Source of the DNA: Scybalousia_A sp963588535
GTDB taxonomy: Bacteria > Bacteroidota > Bacteroidia > Bacteroidales > P3
DNA: 12,911 bases
Assembly (NCBI GenBank): GCA_963588535.1
Contig: CAVAII010000069.1
Location: 1-12,911, forward strand
Direction: 5' to 3'
Part shown: positions 6,984 to 12,911 of the stretch, piece by piece
Numbering within the stretch: position 1 is the first letter of the stretch
Layout: the number at the start of each line of letters is the position of its first letter
Position numbers and translations under genes: made by a program
Notes under the pieces: generated by a model
Seen by the model: the letters and a program-made list of their open reading frames with translations, nothing else
What the model was told of the DNA's origin: nothing
The model's database searches: none

Positions 6984-9900
6984 ATGAAAAAGTATATTTT
7001 GATAGTCGTTTGTTTGTTGATTTGCCAAACGAGTTTCTCACAAAGATTCAAAAACTTTTCTTCTTCTGCTGATACTTATATTTCTGAATTAGAGCAGTTG
7101 TATTCTACCGATCAGAATATGAGCAAAGACCAAAAGAAAGAATGGCAAGCAATAATGAATACTTACGATAGTGTTTATAATACTTTTACCTCTCAACACA
7201 AAAGGGATATAATCAAACTATCTCAGACTATGATCAAGAAAAATATCCGTGCAAGGAATGGTTTCTATGATTTTGTCTTAACGCAGATTGCTTTTTCTCA
7301 AAGTAATCAAACTGCCGAGAGTTATAATCAATGGCTTAAAGGTATGCAGCAGTATTTGGATAAACATAATATCAAGATATACAATCAAGCCATACAAGCA
7401 ACCTATAATCTATTGGTTAATTACTCTTTGCATTATACCAAAACATCTCAATGGACTTTTGATAAGGCAACTCCATACGCTTTTCGTATAGACGAAGAGC
7501 GTGGTGTGTATGCAGATTTCAATAATAAGATGAATGTCTTTTATGGAATAAGTTCCCCTGTGGGTACTATCTATTCTACAACTGGTCGTTTGTATATTAT
7601 GGAAGATGTTTGGGAAGGACATGGCGGTAAGGTTAATTGGGAGCGTAGTGGTTTGAGTGAAGATAGTGTTTATTGTATCTTACAAGACTATAAAGTAGAG
7701 TTGAAATCTCCTTATCTAACGGCAGATAGCGTCAAGTTTGCGAACAAAGAATATTTCTCTTATACCCTTGACGGCGTACTTACAGACAAGATAACCGAGA
7801 AGACAACTAAGGATACTCGTTACCCTAAATTTACTTCTTATAAAAAGACAGAATATATTAAGAATGTATTCGAAAACGTTGATTATATAGGCGGTTTCTC
7901 TCAACAAGGTGGTGGTTTCTTTGGAACGGGTACTAAGAAAGAGCCGGCTCGATTAGTTTTTCGCAAGGACGGAGAAGTCTTTATGGTTGCTAAGGCTATT
8001 GAACATCCTTTCTCAAGAGATGGTATAATTAGCGAAGATTGTCAGGTCTCAATCTATGTAAATCAAAAGGGAGACACCAAAGATAGTATCTATCACCCAG
8101 GTACAAAGATGAATTACAATTCCTCTACTCATATTATCCTATGTTCTGATAACAAGAAAGGTATATCTTCTTCGCCTTGGATAGATTCTTATCATAATGT
8201 GGAGATATATTCCGATGCTTTGTACGCAGGTTTAGACGAACACACAATAGAGTTCTCTACCATTAGAGGTCCTTCGAATAACTCCTTTGCTACCATAGAG
8301 AGTACTTCTTATTATTCTGATTTTCGTTGGTACAAAATAAAAGGAATAGACGATGTCAGTCCGCTTTATCGTATCAAACAATATACTGACGAATACAAGA
8401 CAAAGGAAGTAACGGTTAAGAACTTGTCTTTGTATACAGGCTTAGATCTTACTCAATGTCAATTGCTTTTGATGAATTTGTCTTTGGGTGGTTTTGTTAC
8501 CTACGAGTCTTATAGGCAGACTGCAATAGTTAAGGACAAACTATATTCATATATAAAGAATAATAGCAGAAAACAAGACTATGATGTACTAAGAATGTTG
8601 TCCACAACTCACAATGGAGAGCCAAATGCGGTTATTAATATCTATGATATGGATTTGAGATTGAATGGAATAGAGACTTTTTCTATATCCGATTCACATA
8701 ATGTGCGTATTACTCCATACGAAGGCAAGATAACGATGCAAAAGGATAGAAGTTTTACTTTTAATGGTAGTGTTGCCGCAGGTAGATTCAAAATGAGTGG
8801 TAGTAATTGTAAGTTCGATTATGATAACTTTACTTTGGATTTGCCGAGCAGCGATTCTCTTTCCTTCCTTGTGCCTTCTTTCGAAGATACTAACACACTG
8901 GTTAAGATTCAAACGCCAATCAGTAAATTAGACCTTAAATTAGTTATAGACCAAAGCGATAATAAATCAAGTATCAAAAAGATAGACGGCTATCCAATGC
9001 TCTCTTCGCAGAATATTTCGTATGTATATTATAATGATGCTAAGATTCAAAATGGCGTTTATGATAGTTCTACTTTCTATTATAAGTTAGAGCCGTTTGT
9101 TATCCGTAACCTGTTCTCCTTTGCTACCAAAGATATTGTCCTTAAAGGAAGTTTCTATTCTGCAGATATCTTTGCTCCAATCAATGAGCCACTTGTTGTA
9201 ATGCGAGACTATTCTTTGGGTTTCAAAAAGGATTTGGATAATACAGGATTGCCTATATATAATGGTAAAGCACAATATTATAGTAGTATAGATTTGTCTT
9301 GTAATGGTTTGTTGGGAACGGGTAGATTTGATTTTGGTTCTTCTAAGAGTGAGAGCAAAATGTTCGTCTTCCACCCCGATAGTATGTTCTGTGAGACTAC
9401 AAAGTTTGCTTACAATGATCCAAAAGTTAGCGTAAACAAAACAAAAGAGACTTACTATAAGCAACAAAACTATATGATAGTCCAACAAGTGAAGGATCAA
9501 TTCGATATGTATACCACTTATCCTTCTACTTTTGAGGGTTACTTGCGTGTTTATCCAAATCAATTGACAGGTAGCGGAGAGATTAAAACAAACGAGATGT
9601 TGGTTAAGAGTGATTTGATAAAATATTCTCCAAATTCTTACACTGCCGATAGTGCTGACTTTACTTTGTTGGCTTTGGACGGTAACAGCGTTGCTTTTGA
9701 GGCTAAGGATGTAAGATCTTCTGTCGATTATACTGCAAAGAAAGGCGAATTTACTACCAAAAACGGAATACAGCAAACATCTCTAACCTATTTGCAATAT
9801 GTTTGTTTCGTGGATAAATTTACTTGGAACATAGACTCCAAAATGCTTTCACTCCAAAACTCTTCTTCTCTCTCTGCTGCTAGTGTAGAGAACAAAGAGT

Positions 9901-11450
9901 TGAGAGATATCATTGATATAGAACAACCTGGAGCCAAGTTCGTATCTACTCATGAGACTGGCGATAGTCTTCATTTCAATGCTATTAATGCCGCTTTGGA
10001 TCTTAATAAGAATATGCTTGTGGCAAAAGGAGTCTATATGATAAGATGTGCAGACGCCGCAATAGCACCAAAAGACAAACAAATAATCTTGCATCCAGGT
10101 GCTTTGATGGATACAATAGAGAACGCAAATATAGTCTTTAACACCGAAACCAAGTATCACGAAGTGGACAAAGCAAGAGTCTTTATTCAGTCTGGTCAAA
10201 GGTATTTTGCTAATGGTTATATTGTTTTCTCGGATATGGATAACAACAAATCGGAGGTATTCTTTAAGGACATCAACTCCCTAAATAACTACACTACTGC
10301 AAAGGCTGAAATCAAGAAAGAAGAAGCCTTGTTGTTGAACAAAGCATTCAAATTCTATGGTGATTTAATGGTCGAAGCCACGGATAGTACTATGAGTTTT
10401 GATGGCGGAGTTGCCCTAACGTTCGATTGTAATGGAGACAATTCTCCTTACCTAAAATTCTCCTCCAAACTTAATACCGACAAGATATATATACCTATCT
10501 CCGAAGCACCTACAGATGTCGAGGGTAATCGTATTACAACCTCGATACTATTTAATGAGAACAACCTCAAACCTCAAATTGCTTTCCTAACCACCGACAA
10601 AGAGGCTGATAATGTATTCCTTAAAGCACAGGGTTATCTAACCTACGACAACAAGAAACAACAATATATTATAGCAAGTAAAGAAAAATTAGAGAATTGG
10701 GAGGAGAACAATTCAGACTATCTAAGTGTCTCATATAATACTTGTAAGGCTCAGGGTAAAGGTAATATTCAGTTAGGTTTTCCTGTAGGTAGTGCGGTTA
10801 GTTCGGATAATTATGGTACAATCAAAGTAAATAAAGTTGGCGATGAGGCAACTATCAAGATGACTTTGGCTCTCTCGTTCCCATTCTCAAAAGAAGCCTT
10901 GAATTATATGGGAAAGGGTCTGTTCGAAGATATGAATCTGGCAGTTACTGATTTCGAAAACTCACCTTATAAAGATTTTCTCTATCATAAATACGGCGAG
11001 GAGAAGGCAGAGTCTTTGTATCAAGACCTAATAGATTACGGCGAATGGAAGGATATACCAAAGGATTTGTCCTACTCAATACTTTTGACAGATGTTACTT
11101 TGGTTTGGGATCCGATACGTAGATATTACCTTTCAAGTGGTGAAAGTGAGGTGGCTATTATCGGTGATGTTCAGGTAAATAGAAAGGTTAAAACCAAGAT
11201 TCAAATGATTAAATCGGGTATTTCTACCGAATTTAGAATCTATTTGGAGCAAGATTTGGACAACTGGTATTATTTCACCTACAATGGTGCAAGTATGGGG
11301 GCTATTTCGAGTGATGATAACTTCAATGACTTGATTTCTAATGCCAAAGATAAAGAATTTAAGGCTAAAAATGGCAAGATATACACTTTCCGTTTGAGTA
11401 CGCCAAGCGAAAAACGAGACTTTATCCGCAAGATAGAGTTAAGCGAATAA
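6984..11450 (+). CDS. Very large secreted protein, Bacteroidota-specific family of unknown function
   Basis: The 1488-residue product starts with a signal peptide (MKKYILIVVCLLICQTSFSQ, cleavage likely at SFS/Q), so it acts in the periplasm, outer membrane or outside. Residues about 25-160 look helical and charged. From about 165 to the C terminus the sequence reads as many short alternating strands, rich in S, D, Y, K and F, as in repeated beta folds. I recognise a conserved Bacteroidota family of similar length by KVNWERSGL, YKVELKSPYLTADSVKF (about 236-252), NVDYIGGFSQQGGGFFGTG (about 298-316), the segment near 428-466 (SNNSFATIESTSYY then KGIDDVSPL), and the C-terminal WYYFTYNGASMGAISSDDNFN near 1429. 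Residues about 482-525 could be a small helical or winged-helix-like insertion. I see no lipobox, no catalytic motif, and no type IX sorting domain at the C terminus. Codon use matches the neighbours, and the gene appears intact. It stands 107 bp after prmA and ends before a long hairpin. Function is not known to me. Confidence 0.9.
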   Translation: MKKYILIVVCLLICQTSFSQRFKNFSSSADTYISELEQLYSTDQNMSKDQKKEWQAIMNTYDSVYNTFTSQHKRDIIKLSQTMIKKNIRARNGFYDFVLTQIAFSQSNQTAESYNQWLKGMQQYLDKHNIKIYNQAIQATYNLLVNYSLHYTKTSQWTFDKATPYAFRIDEERGVYADFNNKMNVFYGISSPVGTIYSTTGRLYIMEDVWEGHGGKVNWERSGLSEDSVYCILQDYKVELKSPYLTADSVKFANKEYFSYTLDGVLTDKITEKTTKDTRYPKFTSYKKTEYIKNVFENVDYIGGFSQQGGGFFGTGTKKEPARLVFRKDGEVFMVAKAIEHPFSRDGIISEDCQVSIYVNQKGDTKDSIYHPGTKMNYNSSTHIILCSDNKKGISSSPWIDSYHNVEIYSDALYAGLDEHTIEFSTIRGPSNNSFATIESTSYYSDFRWYKIKGIDDVSPLYRIKQYTDEYKTKEVTVKNLSLYTGLDLTQCQLLLMNLSLGGFVTYESYRQTAIVKDKLYSYIKNNSRKQDYDVLRMLSTTHNGEPNAVINIYDMDLRLNGIETFSISDSHNVRITPYEGKITMQKDRSFTFNGSVAAGRFKMSGSNCKFDYDNFTLDLPSSDSLSFLVPSFEDTNTLVKIQTPISKLDLKLVIDQSDNKSSIKKIDGYPMLSSQNISYVYYNDAKIQNGVYDSSTFYYKLEPFVIRNLFSFATKDIVLKGSFYSADIFAPINEPLVVMRDYSLGFKKDLDNTGLPIYNGKAQYYSSIDLSCNGLLGTGRFDFGSSKSESKMFVFHPDSMFCETTKFAYNDPKVSVNKTKETYYKQQNYMIVQQVKDQFDMYTTYPSTFEGYLRVYPNQLTGSGEIKTNEMLVKSDLIKYSPNSYTADSADFTLLALDGNSVAFEAKDVRSSVDYTAKKGEFTTKNGIQQTSLTYLQYVCFVDKFTWNIDSKMLSLQNSSSLSAASVENKELRDIIDIEQPGAKFVSTHETGDSLHFNAINAALDLNKNMLVAKGVYMIRCADAAIAPKDKQIILHPGALMDTIENANIVFNTETKYHEVDKARVFIQSGQRYFANGYIVFSDMDNNKSEVFFKDINSLNNYTTAKAEIKKEEALLLNKAFKFYGDLMVEATDSTMSFDGGVALTFDCNGDNSPYLKFSSKLNTDKIYIPISEAPTDVEGNRITTSILFNENNLKPQIAFLTTDKEADNVFLKAQGYLTYDNKKQQYIIASKEKLENWEENNSDYLSVSYNTCKAQGKGNIQLGFPVGSAVSSDNYGTIKVNKVGDEATIKMTLALSFPFSKEALNYMGKGLFEDMNLAVTDFENSPYKDFLYHKYGEEKAESLYQDLIDYGEWKDIPKDLSYSILLTDVTLVWDPIRRYYLSSGESEVAIIGDVQVNRKVKTKIQMIKSGISTEFRIYLEQDLDNWYYFTYNGASMGAISSDDNFNDLISNAKDKEFKAKNGKIYTFRLSTPSEKRDFIRKIELSE

Positions 11451-11474
11451 CACTCTTAGAGAAAAAGTCTATAA

Positions 11475-11533
11475 TATAGTAGTTTAGGAAGTTAAGCATA
11501 GAAAACAAATTCTTAACTTCCTAAATTACTATA
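11475..11533. terminator. 22-bp-stem hairpin between convergent genes, likely bidirectional terminator
   Basis: Arms at 11475-11496 and 11512-11533 pair over 22 positions with one G-T wobble, around a 15-nt loop (CATAGAAAACAAATT). The core is TTTAGGAAGTTAAG / CTTAACTTCCTAAA. It sits 24 bp after the stop of the large secreted protein and 54 bp after the stop of the minus-strand radical SAM gene, where a shared terminator is expected. The T tracts are imperfect: AATTTTG follows on the plus strand, and GACTTTTTC a few bases on in the minus strand. The stem is longer than usual for an intrinsic terminator. Confidence 0.7.
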
Positions 11534-11587
11534 ATTTTGATTAACAAAATAGGACTATTTTTACGTTTTAACTACTGAACCTATCTT

Positions 11588-12541
11588 TTAGTTGTTATTA
11601 ATAAAGGTATTGTTATCAAAATCGGGGATAACATTATCTTGAGAAGACAATTCTTGCGAATAAATCTTGCGAAAACCACAAGATAGTGCAAAGTCTAACA
11701 ACTCATTATATTCTTTTTCACTTACCCCTCTATTCAAATTTGGGTATTCCAAGCAGAAAGGTGGCTTATATTGCGACATAAGCGACAGAGTTATGTTAGT
11801 GGAAATCTCCCAAGCGATATCATCTATGGCTTTTATGCTGTTATTTAATTCGTTAGGGAGTAGAAGATGACGAATAATCAATCCACTCTCAATTTTGTCG
11901 TCTTTATCCGTTAGGATAGGGGATCCCTTTTGTCTATACATCTCTTTTATAGCCAGTTTTACGATATCAGGGTAATCCCTTGCCTTAGAATATTTCACGG
12001 CTAACTTATTAGAAGAATATTTCCAATCAGGGAGATAGACATCTACTATATTTTCCAACCCTTTGATAGTCTCCACATTCTCGTAACCACCACAATTATA
12101 GACTATTTTAGGAAAATAATTGCGTTTGTGCAACTCTCTAATAATGGCTTTCATTATCGGTACTTGATGAGTAGGAGAGACAAAACCAAGGACATTCTCG
12201 GAGGTTTGCAAGGTTCGGATTATCTTCTCAATTACCTCATCCATAGTATTGTATAGACTCTTTACGGGAGTAGAGTTAGAAGATATTTTATAATTTTGAC
12301 AGAATACGCACTGACAATTGCAATGTGAGAAAAACAAGTTAGTAATTCCCTTCTCTCCGCTTAATATCGGTTCTTCGCCTTTATGATTTATAATCAAGGC
12401 GATAGCAAAAGACAAATCAACGCCACAGAATCCTTTTTCGCCCTTTAATCTATTTACTCTGCATTCGCGAGGGCATAGGGTGCAATGGGATAAGGCTTTT
12501 TTTTCTTCCTTTGTTAAATAATCTAATAATTCGTTTGTCAT
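11588..12541 (-). CDS. PflX-like radical SAM iron-sulfur protein (COG1313 type)
   Basis: A 317-residue radical S-adenosylmethionine protein of the group related to pyruvate formate-lyase activating enzymes. The cluster-binding C74-x3-C78-x2-C81 motif in SHCNCQCVFCQNYKIS would hold the SAM-bound 4Fe-4S cluster. The N terminus has a second cysteine set, C20, C23, C27 and C39, in HCTLCPRECRVNRLKGEKGFCG, which is typical of this subgroup. Further family landmarks are GEEPILSGEKGITNLFFS, GFVSPTHQVP, YNCGGYE, VYLPDWKY and IIRHLLLPN. The family's target is not established. No formate-lyase-like glycyl radical enzyme is in the window, so 'pyruvate formate-lyase activator' would be too specific. The ATG at 12541 is preferred; an in-frame TTG at 12562 would add seven residues. 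It is convergent with the large secreted protein and lies 28 bp after a dubious lysine-rich frame. Confidence 0.88.
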   Translation of the reverse strand: MTNELLDYLTKEEKKALSHCTLCPRECRVNRLKGEKGFCGVDLSFAIALIINHKGEEPILSGEKGITNLFFSHCNCQCVFCQNYKISSNSTPVKSLYNTMDEVIEKIIRTLQTSENVLGFVSPTHQVPIMKAIIRELHKRNYFPKIVYNCGGYENVETIKGLENIVDVYLPDWKYSSNKLAVKYSKARDYPDIVKLAIKEMYRQKGSPILTDKDDKIESGLIIRHLLLPNELNNSIKAIDDIAWEISTNITLSLMSQYKPPFCLEYPNLNRGVSEKEYNELLDFALSCGFRKIYSQELSSQDNVIPDFDNNTFINNN

Positions 12542-12569
12542 AGCGATTGCGAAGTTACGCAATTTTTTG

Positions 12570-12764
12570 TTATCTCATTTGTTTCGCAAGTAATTTCTTA
12601 TTCTTACTAATCCTCTTTTTCTTTTTACTAATTCTCTTTTTCTTGTTACCGCTTCTTCTTTTCTTGTCGTCAATTCTCTTTTTCTTGTTACTAATTCTCT
12701 CTTTCTCGCCATTAATCTTCTTTTTCTTGTTGCCACTCCCCATCTCACCATTGCCACTCGCCAT
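12570..12764 (-). CDS. Possible small lysine-rich heptad-repeat protein
   Basis: A 64-residue frame starting at ATG 12764 encodes MA, then eight seven-residue units (SGNGEMG, SGNKKKK, INGEKER, ISNKKKR, IDDKKRR, SGNKKKR, ISKKKKR, ISKNKKL), then LAKQMR and stop. The product would be extremely basic, with no membrane segment or signal peptide, and might bind nucleic acid if made. The frame was chosen because its units resemble those of the partial frame at 3-119. However, a 21-bp repeat keeps several frames open: another minus-strand frame (12575-12796) reads RELVTRK-like units, and the plus strand reads a leucine/phenylalanine-rich peptide. No promoter was recognised upstream, where the 22-bp array begins. 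It may be a repeat with no protein product. If real, it could be transcribed together with the radical SAM gene. Confidence 0.3.
   Translation of the reverse strand: MASGNGEMGSGNKKKKINGEKERISNKKKRIDDKKRRSGNKKKRISKKKKRISKNKKLLAKQMR
12591..12758 (-). repeat. Degenerate 21-bp tandem repeat, about eight units
   Basis: Read on the minus strand, units of 21 bp follow the pattern ATTAGTAACAAGAAAAAGAG(A), best preserved in the middle five units and degraded toward both ends. Unit boundaries coincide with seven-codon boundaries of the minus-strand frame. Composition is strongly strand-biased: purine-rich on the minus strand, CTT/TTC-rich on the plus. The purine-rich strand and seven-codon logic match the array at 3-107, which is on the plus strand. 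Confidence 0.75.
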
Positions 12765-12800
12765 ATAAATTTTGCCACTTCACAGAATAATACCAAAAAA

Positions 12801-12911
12801 ATGGGATTTTTTAGTGAAAAAAATGGGATTTTTTGTATAAAAAAATGGGATTTTTTTGGTAGAAAAATGGGATTTTTTTGGTAGAAAAATGGGATTTTTT
12901 TGATGATAATC
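12801..12911. repeat. 22-bp tandem repeat array with palindromic cores, five units, running off the right edge
   Basis: ATGGGATTTTTT starts at 12801, 12823, 12845, 12867 and 12889, an exact 22-bp period. Each unit has a conserved block, AAAA(AA)ATGGGATTTTTT, and about six variable bases: AGTGAA, GTATAA, GGTAGA, GGTAGA, GATGAT. The block is an inverted repeat: A-tract plus AT, GGG centre, AT plus T-tract. The third and fourth units are identical. The period is not a multiple of three and no frame stays open, so the array is not protein-coding. It lies upstream of the minus-strand lysine-rich frame and its true end is outside the window. Confidence 0.85.

Noticed and set aside
6984..7050. Signal peptide of the large protein as a lipoprotein signal (cysteine in LLIC)
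   Set aside because: The residue before the cysteine is isoleucine, not G, A or S, and a good signal peptidase I site (SFS/Q) follows.
9087..9776. A 229-residue open frame on the minus strand
   Set aside because: It lies wholly inside the large secreted-protein gene, has no recognisable domain and reads as the low-complexity antisense of strand-rich codons. Treated as a shadow frame.
12550..12557. Minus-strand TAACTTCG as a -7 promoter box for the radical SAM gene
   Set aside because: It differs from TAnnTTTG by one base, has no TTTG at the right upstream distance, and would put the transcription start almost at the ATG.
12547..12768. Plus-strand frame coding a leucine/phenylalanine-rich peptide that looks like a membrane protein
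   Set aside because: It is the complement of the lysine-rich 21-bp repeat. The hydrophobicity follows from CTT/TTC-type repeat units, and it overlaps the start of the radical SAM gene.
12795..12911. 22-bp array as a CRISPR
   Set aside because: The conserved core is about 16 bp and the variable part about 6 bp, far too short for spacers. Two units are identical and no cas gene is present.

Overview
The window reads as chromosomal DNA from a low-GC member of the Bacteroidota, probably Bacteroidales-like. Three things point there. Coding sequences start after A-rich leaders with no clear Shine-Dalgarno. Two genes are preceded by the TAnnTTTG-type -7 element of this phylum (TAATTTTG in both cases). 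The gene content includes the Bacteroidota-type arginine decarboxylase, a DUF4294 protein and a large secreted protein of a family I know only from this phylum. No tRNA, rRNA, insertion sequence, CRISPR array or phage gene was seen.

Layout. 1-119: the 3' end of a reading frame made of 21-bp, seven-residue repeats. 175-1757: a single-gene unit with a clear promoter, a PLP-dependent arginine decarboxylase and an intrinsic terminator. 1850-4988: probable operon of a FucP/GluP-type sugar transporter, clpX and a DUF4294 exported protein, with gaps of 3 and 12 bp. 5138-5896: tpiA. 5934-6011: two hairpins. 6028-6876: prmA. 6984-11450: a 1488-residue secreted protein of unknown function. 11475-11533: a 22-bp-stem hairpin between convergent genes. 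11588-12541 (minus): a PflX-like radical SAM protein. 12570-12911: a lysine-rich heptad-repeat reading frame (minus) and a 22-bp tandem repeat array.

Functionally the core is housekeeping: polyamine precursor synthesis, sugar uptake, ATP-dependent protein unfolding, glycolysis and ribosomal protein L11 methylation. These genes do not form one pathway. The sugar transporter and tpiA share only central carbon metabolism.

The unexplained material lies at the edges and between genes. Related 21-bp heptad-coding arrays sit at the two ends in opposite orientation. An exact-period array of five AAAAAATGGGATTTTTT-type units lies at the right end. Two long hairpins share the core TAACTTCCTA. I see no convincing new defence, mobile or biosynthetic system. 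The best candidates for new biology are the repeat arrays and the large secreted protein.
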